Below the pieces are notes generated by a model. It saw only the letters and a list, made by a program, of their open reading frames with translations. It was not told where the DNA came from and did not search any database. The translations under genes were made by a program, and so were the position numbers. Below, piece by piece: positions 36,659 to 46,858 of a DNA stretch of 64,000 nucleotides; within the stretch, counting starts at the first letter, position 1, and each line of letters begins with the position of its first letter. Source of the DNA: Aliiroseovarius sediminis (GTDB taxonomy: Bacteria > Pseudomonadota > Alphaproteobacteria > Rhodobacterales > Rhodobacteraceae); assembly GCF_022678485.1 (NCBI RefSeq), contig NZ_JALBYP010000035.1, positions 372,001-436,000 of the forward strand. The letters are read 5' to 3'.

Positions 36659-38262
36659 GTGTTTTGAACGTCAAAGACCTGCAAGTTGGCTTCCGTCAGG
36701 ACGGAGAGCTTCACCCCGCTGTCCGCGGTGTCAGCTTCGAGGTGGCCAAAGGCGAAACCGTCGCCATCGTAGGTGAAAGCGGATCGGGTAAATCCGTCAC
36801 CGCCCTGTCGACGGTGTCGCTTTTGCCCGACAGCGCGCAGGTCAGCGGATCGATCACCTATGAGGGGCGCGAAATGATTGGCGCGTCCGCCTCCACACTG
36901 CGCGATGTGCGCGGAAACGATATCAGCTTCATTTTTCAAGAGCCGATGACATCGCTGAACCCGCTGCACACGATCGAAAAACAACTGACCGAGTCGATTG
37001 AACTGCACCAAGGGCTCAGGGGTGACGCGGTGCGTGTGCGCATCTTGGAACTTTTGGGCAAGGTCGGCATTCGTGACGCCGAAACGCGGCTTGCCCATTA
37101 TCCGCACCAGTTGTCGGGCGGGCAAAGACAACGTGTGATGATCGCTATGGCATTGGCCAACGGGCCAGAGCTTCTGATCGCGGACGAGCCGACCACGGCG
37201 CTGGACGTGACCATTCAAGCGCAAATCCTCGACCTGTTGGCCGAGTTGAAAGAAAGCGAAGGGATGAGCCTTCTGTTCATCACCCATGACCTTGGCATCG
37301 TGCGCAAGATCGCGGACCGTGTGTGCGTGATGAAGGATGGCGTTATTGTCGAAGAAGGGCCAACCGCCGAGTTGTTTGCCAACCCCCGCCATGACTATAC
37401 CCGCACCCTGATCAATGCCGAAGCACACGGCCGCCCCGATCCCGTGCCCGACGGCGCACCCGAGATTGCGCACACAAAAGACCTGCGCATTTGGTTTCCC
37501 ATCCAGCGCGGGTTATTGCGCCGCACGGTGGGGCATGTGAAGGCGGTGAATGCGGCCAGCTTCTCGGTCCGTGCGGGGGAAACTGTGGGGATCGTGGGTG
37601 AGAGCGGATCGGGCAAGACGACGCTGGCGCTGGCAGTGATGCGGTTGATCAGCTCGGACGGGCCAGTTGTGTTTCTGGGTGAAAATATCCAAGGACGCAA
37701 ATCGCGGCAGTTGCAACCCCTGCGCCGCGACATGCAGATCGTGTTTCAAGACCCATACGGCTCACTTTCGCCACGTATGACGGCAGAGGAAATCATTGCC
37801 GAAGGTCTGTCGGTTCACGGGCTGGAACCCGGCCGCAACCGGCGCGAAATGGTGACCGAGATCATGTTGGAGGTCGGTCTGGACCCCGCCACAATGGACC
37901 GCTATCCGCATGAATTCTCTGGCGGTCAACGTCAACGCATCGCCATCGCGCGAGCGATGATCCTGCGGCCCAAACTGGTGGTTTTGGATGAACCAACCTC
38001 GGCCTTGGACATGACCGTTCAGGTGCAGATCGTCGAGCTTCTGCGCGGTCTGCAAAAGCGGCACGGGCTGGCCTACCTGTTCATCTCGCACGACCTGCGC
38101 GTGGTCCGCGCGCTGTCGCACAAAGTTTTAGTGATGCGGGCGGGCGACGTGGTGGAAAGCGGTCCAGCAGATCAGATCTTCGATGCGCCGCAGACCGACT
38201 ATACCCGCGCGCTGATGGCGGCTGCATTTGATATTGTCGTTGCCAAGGGCGCGTCACAATAG
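36655..38262 (+). CDS. yejF: YejF-like peptide ABC importer, fused double ATPase
   Basis: A 535-residue tandem ATP-binding protein. The first ATPase has Walker [11 protein letters not shown] (about 38-47) and signature [15 protein letters not shown]. The second has [10 protein letters not shown] (about 316-325) and signature [15 protein letters not shown] with [12 protein letters not shown]. Both copies look catalytically complete. The two domains serve one transport cycle with YejB and YejE. The gene overlaps yejE by 4 bp and ends 16 bp before the convergent carboxypeptidase gene. Confidence 0.94.
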   Translation: MSVLNVKDLQVGFRQDGELHPAVRGVSFEVAKGETVAIVGESGSGKSVTALSTVSLLPDSAQVSGSITYEGREMIGASASTLRDVRGNDISFIFQEPMTSLNPLHTIEKQLTESIELHQGLRGDAVRVRILELLGKVGIRDAETRLAHYPHQLSGGQRQRVMIAMALANGPELLIADEPTTALDVTIQAQILDLLAELKESEGMSLLFITHDLGIVRKIADRVCVMKDGVIVEEGPTAELFANPRHDYTRTLINAEAHGRPDPVPDGAPEIAHTKDLRIWFPIQRGLLRRTVGHVKAVNAASFSVRAGETVGIVGESGSGKTTLALAVMRLISSDGPVVFLGENIQGRKSRQLQPLRRDMQIVFQDPYGSLSPRMTAEEIIAEGLSVHGLEPGRNRREMVTEIMLEVGLDPATMDRYPHEFSGGQRQRIAIARAMILRPKLVVLDEPTSALDMTVQVQIVELLRGLQKRHGLAYLFISHDLRVVRALSHKVLVMRAGDVVESGPADQIFDAPQTDYTRALMAAAFDIVVAKGASQ

Positions 38263-38278
38263 GCGCAGCGCCGGGCGT

Positions 38279-39838
38279 TCAGGATGGACCGACCATCTTA
38301 CAGCGCGTGCTGCGCGCGTTCAGGCGGCGACAAGCCAGATCGGCTTGGGCTTCAGTCATGCCGACGAAGTTTGCATGCCAGCCGTCGGGGCGGCGCACAA
38401 CCTTGCGCAAGGCTTCGTCCAGTGTGTCGATCTCTTTCAACGCGGTTTTCAAAAGCTTGCGTTCTGCCTGATAGCGCGAGCCAAGCACACCTACGTTGAT
38501 CGCCCAATGCCGCCCGCCCGACGTTGACATGCGCGTGACCACTTCGGGCTGTGCTTCGCTATTGGACCGCGGTTCAAGCGATGTCAGAACAATTGCGGCG
38601 GGCCGGGCACGGGGGGGCGCGACCCGCGCTGGGGCGATGGCACTTGCCGAAACCGCTTGAACGGGCTGCGTGGCGGTGTCGGGCACCTGCACTGCGGCGG
38701 CGACAACCTGTGTCACGGGCTGCGTCGTGACGGGCTGGATTTCTTCGGGCCGCGTCGGCGCGGGCGGCGGCGTGACCTCGGCCACGATATCTGCTTCGTT
38801 CGCGGCGGTCGCGACGGCATCTTTAATGCTCTCGGACAAGGCCGCAAGCTGCGCCTGCGCGGCGGGGTCTTGGCTGATCGGGCGCGGTGTCGGGCGCGGG
38901 CTGACCTTGACCGCAGTTACAAGGCGGATGGTCTTGCCTGCGGCACCGGGTGCCACGGCCTCGGGGCTGCCACCAGCATAAACCGGCAAGGAAGGTTTGC
39001 GCACCGGCGCACGATTGGGCGCGCGGCGGAAGCCCAGATCCATCAGTTCGGCAACCTTGGCATTGCGTGTCGCGGTTGAACGACCGCCGAAAACCGTCGT
39101 GATGATCCGCTTTGACCCACGCTCGGCCGACGCCACGAGGTTGAACCCCGCCGCGCGGGTGTACCCCGTCTTGATCCCGTCCGCACCCTTGTAGTTGCCC
39201 AGAAAACGGCGGTTCGTATTCGATACCGACCGCATCCCGGCATCAGTCGTGATCCGTGAAAACAGATTGTAGTATTGCGGGTGGTCGAAGAACAGGTGAC
39301 GGCCCAGCCGCGTCATGTCCCGCGCCGTGGACAGGTGGCCGCTTTCGGTCAAGCCGTGAGCATTCTTGAAATGTGTGCGCGTCATACCCAACGCCTTGGC
39401 CGTGCGGTTCATCCGCCGCGCAAAGGCGGCTTCGGACCCTGAAATCGCGATACCAATCGCGGTGGCCGCGTCGTTGGCGGACTTCACGCCAGCGGCGCGA
39501 ATCAGATATCGAAACTTGATTTTCTGACCCGAGCGCAGTCCCAGTTTCGACGGCGGTTCAGCGGAGGCCTTGCTGGTGATCGTGACGACCGTATCGGGCG
39601 AGATTTCACCGCGCTTGATCGCCTCGAACGCGATATACAGCGTCATCATCTTTGTCAGGGATGCCGGGTGCAGTTGCGTATCCGCGTTGCGCGAATGCAG
39701 CACCTCACCGGTGCGCGCGTCGATCACCATCGCCGCATAGGGCGCAGCCTGCGCACGCGTTGAAGAAAGCTGAATGACACAGCCAATAACTGCAAGGAAC
39801 AGCCCAAAACGGGCCCACTGCCACGGACGTTTTTGCAC
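38279..39838 (-). CDS. D-alanyl-D-alanine carboxypeptidase with C-terminal SPOR domain
   Basis: A low-molecular-weight penicillin-binding protein that trims the last D-Ala from murein peptides. The penicilloyl-serine motif is SLTKMM, then SAN in VKSANDAAT and KTG in IKTGYTRAAG. A Pro/Ala-rich linker (about 300-430) leads to a SPOR domain (about 440-519) that would bind denuded glycan at the division site. I start at the GTG at 39838, behind AAGGTGG, giving a clean signal peptide (WARFGLFLAVIGC then LSSTRAQA) and 519 residues. The upstream in-frame ATG at 39943 adds a basic leader not expected in this family. Confidence 0.92.
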   Translation of the reverse strand: MQKRPWQWARFGLFLAVIGCVIQLSSTRAQAAPYAAMVIDARTGEVLHSRNADTQLHPASLTKMMTLYIAFEAIKRGEISPDTVVTITSKASAEPPSKLGLRSGQKIKFRYLIRAAGVKSANDAATAIGIAISGSEAAFARRMNRTAKALGMTRTHFKNAHGLTESGHLSTARDMTRLGRHLFFDHPQYYNLFSRITTDAGMRSVSNTNRRFLGNYKGADGIKTGYTRAAGFNLVASAERGSKRIITTVFGGRSTATRNAKVAELMDLGFRRAPNRAPVRKPSLPVYAGGSPEAVAPGAAGKTIRLVTAVKVSPRPTPRPISQDPAAQAQLAALSESIKDAVATAANEADIVAEVTPPPAPTRPEEIQPVTTQPVTQVVAAAVQVPDTATQPVQAVSASAIAPARVAPPRARPAAIVLTSLEPRSNSEAQPEVVTRMSTSGGRHWAINVGVLGSRYQAERKLLKTALKEIDTLDEALRKVVRRPDGWHANFVGMTEAQADLACRRLNARSTRCKMVGPS

Positions 39839-40237
39839 GTCGTCCACCTTTTTCTGCCTCAATCGCCTGGATCTTATGTCCGGCTGATTTGTTTTTTTCA
39901 GGCTAACCGAAGATCGCGTCCGAGAAAACACCTTATTTTCCAAGGATTAGACCGTGGCCTGCAAGACACGTGACGCACATATAGTGGCACAGGTCGTGGT
40001 CATACCTAAATCTTGGGAAAAGCGGCGTGTCCACAGCAGCTCGCCTACCTCGTGCCAGAACAAATGTCGCAGCACTGCGTCAATTATCAGCACAAAAACT
40101 GGATATTGAGACTTCGGACCTCATTTTGTATGAGCCTATCTTAAGACGTGACGCCCTGCCCCCTTTTCATCAGGCGCCGCGACCCTATATCCTGTGGCCA
40201 GATCGTGCCCATAAAAAACCATCGGAGCGATGCACAA
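39839..40237. other. intergenic region between carboxypeptidase gene and clpS
   Basis: About 400 bp between divergent genes. It should hold both promoters. I see no RNA gene, strong hairpin, or convincing coding frame in it; the first 105 bp are open in the carboxypeptidase frame but lack family features. Confidence 0.4.
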
Positions 40238-40579
40238 ATGGTCAGACAGCCCCTCATCATGTCACAAGGCGACGGCCAAGATGATGGCGATGCTGGGCTT
40301 GCGGTTGTCACCAAGCCCAAGACCAAACGACCGCCGATGTACAAGGTGCTGATCCTAAACGACGACTTCACCCCGATGGAATTCGTCGTGATGGTTTTGG
40401 AAAGGTTCTTCGGCATGAACCACGCGCAAGCGTTCGAGCTGATGTTGACCGTGCACAAGAAAGGTCTGGCAGTGGTCGGCGTCTTTTCCTACGAGGTCGC
40501 CGAAACCAAAGTGACCCAAGTCATGCATCTGGCGCGTGAACATCAGCATCCGCTGCAATGTACCATGGAAAAGGAGTAG
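40238..40579 (+). CDS. clpS: ATP-dependent Clp protease adaptor ClpS
   Basis: ClpS delivers N-degron proteins to ClpAP. The 113-residue product has a short flexible N-terminal tail, then the core: [20 protein letters not shown] (about 51-70), the helix with [15 protein letters not shown], and [14 protein letters not shown]. The residues lining the N-degron pocket (Asn-Asp-Asp and Met) are in place. A GGAG ribosome site 10 bp upstream supports ATG 40238; ATG 40259 is an alternative. No clpA follows; the next gene is a methyltransferase. Confidence 0.95.
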   Translation: MVRQPLIMSQGDGQDDGDAGLAVVTKPKTKRPPMYKVLILNDDFTPMEFVVMVLERFFGMNHAQAFELMLTVHKKGLAVVGVFSYEVAETKVTQVMHLAREHQHPLQCTMEKE

Positions 40580-40599
40580 CCGCGCAAGCGGCGATCACC

Positions 40600-41589
40600 A
40601 TGCTTCACACCCGATTGTCCATCGCGCTGCGCGACGGCGCGTTCTCTTTGCCGGAAAGCGGCCGCATTCTTGTCATCGGCCCCAGCGCCGATCACGATCT
40701 GTCGAGTTTGCCGAAAGACCGGCTGACGATTTACAGCCGCTTCTTTCCCGATCACGATCACTGGAAGTCGGCTGGTTTCGACACGGTTTCGGCCCTGCCG
40801 GAAAGTGGTTTTGCCGCCGGTTTGATCTGCGCGCCCCGTTCAAAGGCGCTGGCACAGGCATGGGTGCGCGCGGCAACTGAAGCCACGGGCGGCGGGGTGG
40901 TCTTGCTGGACGGGCAAAAGACCGACGGGATCGACAGCCTTTTGAAGGCCGTAAAGAAACGGGCCGACATGCTGGGCACCTTATCCAAGGCACACGGCAA
41001 GCTGGTCTGGTTTGAAAAAGCGGACGTTGCGGATTGGGCGGCAGTGGACACGCAGCTTGACGGCGGCTTCATCACCCGCCCCGGCGTGTTTTCTGCAGAT
41101 GGGATCGACAAAGGCTCGGCCGTTCTGGCCGCGGCCATGCCGCCTTCGATCAAGGGTCGAGTGGCCGATCTGGGCGCCGGCTGGGGGTTTCTGTCACGCC
41201 ATATTCTGGATCGCACCGGCGTCACCGCCCTTGATCTGATCGAGGCTGATCTGGTGGCGCTGGAATGTGCCAAGATGAACATCGCGGACGCAAGGGCGCG
41301 TTTCATCTGGCATGACGCCACGCGGTTTCGCCCCGACACACCCTATGACGTGGTGATTTCAAACCCACCCTTTCACACTGGGCGCAGCGGCGACCCGAAC
41401 CTTGGGCGCGCCTTCATACGGTCCGCCGCCGACATGCTGACGCCCACCGGCCGGTTTGTCATGGTGGCCAACCGCCACCTGCCCTATGAAGACACAATGG
41501 CCGACCTGTTTCGCGAGGTCGAAGACCTTGGCGGAACGGCAGGTTTCAAATTGCTGAGCGGCGCAAAGTCCCGTCGCACACGGCGCTAG
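40600..41589 (+). CDS. RsmC-like rRNA (guanine-N2) methyltransferase
   Basis: A two-domain class I methyltransferase (329 residues) like RsmC, which modifies a guanosine of 16S rRNA in the 30S subunit. The N-terminal domain (about 1-150) is a degenerate methyltransferase fold. The C-terminal domain has the SAM loop VADLGAGWGFLSRHIL (about 188-203) and the NPPFHTGRSGDPNLGR motif (about 264-279). The ATG at 40600 fits the family; an earlier ATG at 40564 overlaps clpS. Target nucleotide is inferred. Confidence 0.88.
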   Translation: MLHTRLSIALRDGAFSLPESGRILVIGPSADHDLSSLPKDRLTIYSRFFPDHDHWKSAGFDTVSALPESGFAAGLICAPRSKALAQAWVRAATEATGGGVVLLDGQKTDGIDSLLKAVKKRADMLGTLSKAHGKLVWFEKADVADWAAVDTQLDGGFITRPGVFSADGIDKGSAVLAAAMPPSIKGRVADLGAGWGFLSRHILDRTGVTALDLIEADLVALECAKMNIADARARFIWHDATRFRPDTPYDVVISNPPFHTGRSGDPNLGRAFIRSAADMLTPTGRFVMVANRHLPYEDTMADLFREVEDLGGTAGFKLLSGAKSRRTRR

Positions 41590-41624
41590 GATCAGCTAGG
41601 CTTACCGGGAATCAGGAGGCTCCT

Positions 41625-42452
41625 ATGTCCTTTTCCATCGCTGGCAAAACCGCCATCGTCACTGGCGCGGCCAACGGCATTGGCCTGTCCATTGCCCGCC
41701 ATTTTGCCGACAATGGCGCGAACGTCATGTGCGCTGATATGGACGAAGCCCGCCTTGTGGATGAGTGGGGCGCAAACCCGGACAGTGATGAAGACGGCCC
41801 ATCGAACATTCGTGTATTCGGCGGCGATCTACGTGAAAAGCTGACCATCGCCAACCTGCTTTCCGCAACGCTGGACGCGTTCGAACGAATCGACATTCTG
41901 GTCAATGCCTCGCGTCAGGTGATGTTGGCCGATCCGCTTGATCCCGATGATAACGCTGTTCAGATGCTGCTGGACCAAAACCTGATGACCAGCCTGCGGC
42001 TGAGCCAACTGGTCGCCAAGCGGATGGTCCGTCAGGGCGAAGGGTTGGACGAGGATCACCAGGATGTGCCGCTGGGAACAATCGTGAACCTGTCTTCGAT
42101 TGCGGCGAGCCGGACACAGCCGGGGCTGATGGCCTATTCCATCGCCAGCGCGGCTGTTGACCAGATGACCCGATCGCTTGCCGTGGCATTGGCGCCCAAT
42201 CGTATCCGCGTGAACGCCGTCGCCTTCGGCTCTGTGATGAGCGCGAGCTTGCGCGACACGATCCGAGACGCCAGCGAAACCCGCGAGGATATTCTTGAGG
42301 GCACACCCCTTGGCCGCATCGCCTCGGCCAAGGAAGTCGCCGAAGCTGCGCAGTTCCTGTCATCCGAAGGCGCGGGCTTCATGACGGGGCATATCCTGAC
42401 CGTCGATGGCGGGCGCAGCCTGTTGGACGCCGTGGGTAACCCGGCGCACTGA
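41625..42452 (+). CDS. short-chain dehydrogenase-like protein lacking the catalytic lysine
   Basis: A classical SDR fold of 275 residues with the cofactor loop TGAANGIG (13-20). Ser158 and Tyr171 of the active site are present, but the lysine four residues after the tyrosine is Ser175 (the segment reads AYSIASAAVDQMTR). The usual NNAG is VNAS. The sequence is otherwise well kept, including RVNAVAFGSVMS and the C-terminal GHILTVDGGRS. It may be a non-enzymatic NAD(P)-binding protein or use an unusual mechanism. A GGAG site precedes the start. It lies 35 bp after the methyltransferase gene and 51 bp before hemF. Confidence 0.88.
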   Translation: MSFSIAGKTAIVTGAANGIGLSIARHFADNGANVMCADMDEARLVDEWGANPDSDEDGPSNIRVFGGDLREKLTIANLLSATLDAFERIDILVNASRQVMLADPLDPDDNAVQMLLDQNLMTSLRLSQLVAKRMVRQGEGLDEDHQDVPLGTIVNLSSIAASRTQPGLMAYSIASAAVDQMTRSLAVALAPNRIRVNAVAFGSVMSASLRDTIRDASETREDILEGTPLGRIASAKEVAEAAQFLSSEGAGFMTGHILTVDGGRSLLDAVGNPAH

Positions 42453-42503
42453 ACACCCAACAAAACAATCCCAACGCAACCCACCGGACCGAAGGAGAGC
42501 CTT

Positions 42504-43394
42504 GTGACCGACCAGATGGAAGACCAGAAAGCCCGCGCCAGCACATGGTTCAGCGACCTGCGTGATCAAATTGTCGCCGCCTTCGAAGGGTTAGAGGATA
42601 CGCAGTCCACCGGGCCATTCGCTGACCAGCCGGCCGGACGGTTTGAGGTAAGCAAAACCAAGCGCAGCTCGGACGACGGGAAAGATGCGGGTGGTGGGGT
42701 GATGAGCATCATGCGCAACGGTCGCGTGTTTGAGAAAGTGGGCGTCAACATCTCGACCGTTTACGGTACGTTGGGGAAATCAGCACAGAAGGCAATGGCC
42801 GCGCGCGGGGTGCCCGGGATGAAGGAAGACCCGCGGTTCTGGGCCTCGGGCATCAGCCTTGTGGCGCATATGCAGAACCCGCACACGCCAGCCGTTCACA
42901 TGAACACGCGCATGTTCTGGACGCCCGGCGCCTGGTGGTTCGGGGGCGGCGCCGATCTGAATCCCTGCATCGAATATGACGAAGACACTGCGCATTTCCA
43001 CAGCCAGTTGGAAGCCGCGTGCGAACGTCACGACATAAGCTATTATGACAAGTTCAAAGCCTGGGCAGACGAATACTTCTTTATTCCCCACCGCGGCCGC
43101 GCGCGCGGGGTTGGCGGCATCTTTTACGACGACCTGAACACCGGCGACTGGGATGCGGACTTTGCCTTTACCCAAGATGTGGGCCGCGCTTTCCTGCCTG
43201 CTTTCGTACCCGTCACCGAAGCGCGTTGTGACACGCGGTGGACAGATGCCGACAAGGACAAGCAACTGGTGCACCGGGGGCTTTATGCCGAATATAACCT
43301 TGTTTATGACCGCGGCACCAAGTTCGGCCTGACCACCGGCCACGACGCCAACGCGGTGTTGATGAGCCTGCCGCCGATGGCCAAGTGGGTCTAG
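42504..43394 (+). CDS. hemF: oxygen-dependent coproporphyrinogen III oxidase
   Basis: HemF oxidatively decarboxylates coproporphyrinogen III to protoporphyrinogen IX using oxygen. The 296-residue product starts at a GTG behind GAAGGAGA. Family landmarks are GGGVMSIMRNGRVFEKVGVN (about 67-86), the FWASGISLVAHMQNPHTPAV region, WWFGGGADLNP, the dimer-interface HRGRARGVGGIFYDDLN, and a C-terminal stretch ending LMSLPPMAKWV. hemC and hemE lie 2-3 kb downstream. Confidence 0.96.
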   Translation: MTDQMEDQKARASTWFSDLRDQIVAAFEGLEDTQSTGPFADQPAGRFEVSKTKRSSDDGKDAGGGVMSIMRNGRVFEKVGVNISTVYGTLGKSAQKAMAARGVPGMKEDPRFWASGISLVAHMQNPHTPAVHMNTRMFWTPGAWWFGGGADLNPCIEYDEDTAHFHSQLEAACERHDISYYDKFKAWADEYFFIPHRGRARGVGGIFYDDLNTGDWDADFAFTQDVGRAFLPAFVPVTEARCDTRWTDADKDKQLVHRGLYAEYNLVYDRGTKFGLTTGHDANAVLMSLPPMAKWV

Positions 43395-43524
43395 GGTTCG
43401 GGAACTCCGACACGCTCCTCGGTCAGTGGCGCGGCGTCCGACCGCTCTGACGAAGCGTTACAGGGGACAGCATCCGCCCTGATGTGCGATCCTGCCCCCA
43501 AACCGAACCAACAGGGGGATTCTC

Positions 43525-44700
43525 ATGTCCGACATCGTAATTCTTGGCGGCGCACGCACCGCAATCGGCACGTTTGGCGGCAGCCTTGCCGCGATCCCGC
43601 CCAGTGCACTGGGTGCCGCCGTTACGCGCGAGGCGATGGCACGTGCGGGCGTTAATCCTGCCCAGATCGGTCACGTTGCCTTTGGTCACGTCATCAACAC
43701 CGAACCGCGCGACATGTATCTGTCCCGCGTGTCCGCAATCGAAGCGGGTATTCCCAACACGACGCCAGCGATGAACGTGAACCGCCTGTGCGGATCGGGC
43801 CTTCAAGCGGTGGTATCCGTCGCGCAATCACTGATGCTGGGGGACGCGGACTTTGGCGTGGCCGGCGGTGCCGAAAACATGAGCCGCGCGCCCTACATTC
43901 TGCCGCAGGCCCGTTGGGGTCAGAAAATGGGCGACGCGGGCGCGCAGGACATGATGCTGGGCGCGTTGAACTGTCCGTTCGGCACGGGCCATATGGGTAT
44001 TACCGCCGAAAACGTCGCGGCCGAGCATGACGTCAGCCGCGCGGATCAGGACGCCTTCGCGCTGGAAAGCCAAAACCGCGCCGCTGCGGCCATCAAGGCT
44101 GGGCATTTCGACAGCCAGATCGTGCCGGTTGAGGTCAAGCAACGCCGCGAGGTGGTTCAGTTCGCCCGCGATGAACACCCCAAACCAACCACGGCCGAGG
44201 CCTTGGCCGGACTGCGCACGGCGTTCCAGAAAGATGGCACCGTCACAGCGGGCAACGCGTCGGGCATCAATGACGGGGCAGCGGCGCTGGTGCTGGCACG
44301 CGCCGATGCGGCGGAACGCGCGGGTCTGAAACCCATGGCCCGCATCATCGGCTACGGCCATGCCGGTGTGCGACCCGAGGTCATGGGGATCGGCCCCGTC
44401 CCAGCGGTTGAAAACCTTTTGGCAAAAACCGGGCTGAGTGTCTCGGATTTTGACGTAATCGAGTCAAACGAGGCATTCGCCGCACAGGCCATCGCCGTGA
44501 ACAACGAACTCGGGCTGAACCCCGCGAAAGTGAACCCAAACGGGGGCGCCATCGCGCTGGGGCATCCGGTGGGTGCAACCGGCGCGATCATCACCATCAA
44601 AGCGCTGTATGAGTTGGAGCGGATTGGCGGCTCGAAGGCGCTGATCACCATGTGCATCGGGGGCGGTCAGGGCATCGCGCTGGCCATCGAACGGATCTGA
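43525..44700 (+). CDS. acetyl-CoA C-acyltransferase (thiolase)
   Basis: A second thiolase in the window, 391 residues. Cys89 (NRLCGSGLQ), the histidine of LGHPVGATGA and the second cysteine of TMCIGGGQGIALAIERI complete the active site. It differs from phaA enough to suggest a different role, such as beta-oxidation, longer-chain ketothiolysis (BktB-like) or amino acid breakdown. AGGGGG lies before the start. No neighbouring gene names the pathway. It converges on hemC across a hairpin. Confidence 0.92.
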   Translation: MSDIVILGGARTAIGTFGGSLAAIPPSALGAAVTREAMARAGVNPAQIGHVAFGHVINTEPRDMYLSRVSAIEAGIPNTTPAMNVNRLCGSGLQAVVSVAQSLMLGDADFGVAGGAENMSRAPYILPQARWGQKMGDAGAQDMMLGALNCPFGTGHMGITAENVAAEHDVSRADQDAFALESQNRAAAAIKAGHFDSQIVPVEVKQRREVVQFARDEHPKPTTAEALAGLRTAFQKDGTVTAGNASGINDGAAALVLARADAAERAGLKPMARIIGYGHAGVRPEVMGIGPVPAVENLLAKTGLSVSDFDVIESNEAFAAQAIAVNNELGLNPAKVNPNGGAIALGHPVGATGAIITIKALYELERIGGSKALITMCIGGGQGIALAIERI

Positions 44701-44711
44701 ACGGGACGCAG

Positions 44712-44741
44712 GGTTTGCCCGGCACCACGGCCGGTCAAACC
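44712..44741. terminator. hairpin between convergent thiolase and hemC genes
   Basis: A 12-bp stem with one mismatch (GGTTTGCCCGGC with GCCGGTCAAACC) and a 6-nt loop lies between two stop codons. On the plus strand GTTATTT follows. It probably ends thiolase transcription and may serve both directions. Confidence 0.6.
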
Positions 44742-44742
44742 G

Positions 44743-45699
44743 TTATTTCCAGTCGAAAAAATCGTCATCAACGCGCGACAGAAGGTCTTTTGCCAGGGCA
44801 CGGCCCAATTCAGGGCCGTCGGCAATAGGGCCAGAGACCTGACCGGATTCCGATTGCGAGCCGTCCGTGCGCAGGATTTCCCCGCGCAGGGTTAGCGTGC
44901 CTTCGTCCAAGGTGGCAAGGGCCGCTATCGGCGTCTCACATGATCCATCCAACGCCCGAAGAAACGCACGCTCAGCCGCCAGTCTTTGTCCGGTCTCGAC
45001 GTCATGAATGGCGTCCAGCATATCCTTAACGCGCTGGTCGTCCGCGCGCCGTTCGATCCCGATGGCTCCTTGCGCAACGGCGTTCAGCATATCGTCGGTC
45101 GGGATGGGGGTCGCGGGCACGTCCTCCATCGCCAGACGGTTCAGACCCGCCATGGCAAGGAATGTCGCCTCGGCCACGCCATCATGCAGTTTTTTCAGGC
45201 GCGTCTGGACGTTGCCGCGAAATTCGACGACCTCCAGGTCAGGACGACGATTGAGCAACTGAGACTTGCGGCGCAGCGACGAGGTGCCGACAACCGCGCC
45301 CTTGGGCAGTTCGGCGATGGAAGAATATTTGACCGACACGAAAGCATCCCGCGTGTCTTCGCGCGGCAGGTTGCAATCCAGAACCAAGCCGTCGGGTTGT
45401 TCGGTCGGCATGTCCTTCATCGAATGCACGGCAATGTCAATGCGGCCATCCAGCATCGCCTCTTCGATTTCTTTGGTGAACAGGCCCTTATTGCCGATCT
45501 CCTTCAACGCGCGGTCGGCGGCAATCATCGCGCGGTCGTCGCCTGTTGTGTGGATAACAACCACTTCGAAGGCCGCTTCAGGCAGGTCGAAGGCAGCCAT
45601 CAGGCGGCGGCGGGTCTCACGGGCCTGTGCCAGCGCAAGCGGGCTGCCGCGAGTGCCGATTTTCAGCGGGGTATCGGGGGTCGGATATGCATGTTTCAT
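44743..45699 (-). CDS. hemC: porphobilinogen deaminase (hydroxymethylbilane synthase)
   Basis: HemC polymerises four porphobilinogens to hydroxymethylbilane on its dipyrromethane cofactor. The product has 318 residues and opens with LKIGTRGSPLALAQARE (about 10-26). It has VVGTSSLRRKSQLL and the cofactor cysteine in LDGSCETPIAAL. I chose the ATG at 45699 because a G-rich ribosome site lies just upstream; an ATG at 45708 is possible. It is divergent from hemE, the enzyme two steps later. Confidence 0.95.
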   Translation of the reverse strand: MKHAYPTPDTPLKIGTRGSPLALAQARETRRRLMAAFDLPEAAFEVVVIHTTGDDRAMIAADRALKEIGNKGLFTKEIEEAMLDGRIDIAVHSMKDMPTEQPDGLVLDCNLPREDTRDAFVSVKYSSIAELPKGAVVGTSSLRRKSQLLNRRPDLEVVEFRGNVQTRLKKLHDGVAEATFLAMAGLNRLAMEDVPATPIPTDDMLNAVAQGAIGIERRADDQRVKDMLDAIHDVETGQRLAAERAFLRALDGSCETPIAALATLDEGTLTLRGEILRTDGSQSESGQVSGPIADGPELGRALAKDLLSRVDDDFFDWK

Positions 45700-45816
45700 G
45701 CACCCCATTTACGCCGGAAGATCGGGGCTGTCCATGCCTGCGGCATCCCTTGCGCTTGACATCCCGTCGCGGGTGGGGGACCACGGCTCGAACCCAGTCA
45801 GGAAAGGCCCGCACTC

Positions 45817-46851
45817 ATGACACAGCAAAAGACAATTCTGCGCGCACTGGCGGGCGAAACGCTGCCCACACCGCCCATCTGGATGATGCGTCAGGCGGGG
45901 CGGTATCTGCCCGAATATCGCGCCACGCGCGCCGAAGCCGGGGATTTTCTGAAGCTGTGCTACAACCCCGAGCTGGCTGCCGAGGTCACGCTGCAACCCA
46001 TCCGCCGCTATGGCTTTGATGCTGCGATCCTGTTTGCCGATATTCTATTGGTGCCGCAGGCGTTAGGGGCGGATTTATGGTTCGTCACCGGGGAAGGCCC
46101 ACGCCTGTCCACGATCACAAGCCAATCCGACTTTAACAAGCTGTCGGACAAGGATAACATTCACGAAACCCTGAATCCGATCTATGAAACCGTGCGGATT
46201 TTGCGCGGCGCACTGCCGGACGAGACTACGTTGATTGGTTTTGCCGGGATGCCGTGGACGGTAGCGACATATATGATCGCCGGCCAAGGCACCAAGGATC
46301 AAGGTCCCGCCCATGCGTTGAAGGCCGAGCACCCCGCGGTGTTTGATGCGTTGATGGACCGGTTGACCGAGGCGACGATCGAATATTTGTCGAAGCAGAT
46401 CGAAGCGGGCGCCGAAGTGGTCAAGCTGTTTGACAGCTGGGCGGGATCGCTGAATGCAGCGGATTTCCAGAAATACGCGGTCGAGCCTGCCCGCGTGATC
46501 ACTCAAGCACTAAAAGAACGCCATCCCGGCATTCCCGTCATCGGCTTCCCGCGCGAAGCGGGCGATGGCTATATCGGTTTTGCCAAGGCGACTGGTGTGG
46601 ACTGTGTCGCGCTGGACAACTCTGTCAGCCCGGAATGGGCGGCCAAGCATGTGCAAGTTGATGGTTGCGTTCAGGGCAACTTGAAATCAAGTCACATGGT
46701 CACGGGCGGTCAGGCGTTGGTGGATGAGACCCGCGCCATCGTCAAGGCCTTCAAGAACGGACCGCATATTTTCAACCTGGGTCACGGGATCACGCCTGAT
46801 GCGGACCCGGAAAACGTGCAGCTGATGATCGATACTGTGCGAGGCGGCTGA
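45817..46851 (+). CDS. hemE: uroporphyrinogen decarboxylase
   Basis: HemE removes four carboxyls from uroporphyrinogen III to give coproporphyrinogen III, the hemF substrate. The 344-residue product has the signature [18 protein letters not shown] (about 20-37), the [10 protein letters not shown] segment, the [15 protein letters not shown] stretch and [13 protein letters not shown] composite hairpin-plus-tail intergenic element follows the stop. Confidence 0.97.
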   Translation: MTQQKTILRALAGETLPTPPIWMMRQAGRYLPEYRATRAEAGDFLKLCYNPELAAEVTLQPIRRYGFDAAILFADILLVPQALGADLWFVTGEGPRLSTITSQSDFNKLSDKDNIHETLNPIYETVRILRGALPDETTLIGFAGMPWTVATYMIAGQGTKDQGPAHALKAEHPAVFDALMDRLTEATIEYLSKQIEAGAEVVKLFDSWAGSLNAADFQKYAVEPARVITQALKERHPGIPVIGFPREAGDGYIGFAKATGVDCVALDNSVSPEWAAKHVQVDGCVQGNLKSSHMVTGGQALVDETRAIVKAFKNGPHIFNLGHGITPDADPENVQLMIDTVRGG

Positions 46852-46858
46852 GGTCGTT

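Noticed and set aside
45751-45790. TTGACA box before hemE as a promoter
   Set aside because: A -35-like TTGACA is present at about 45756 but no -10-like hexamer is found at 16-18 bp.
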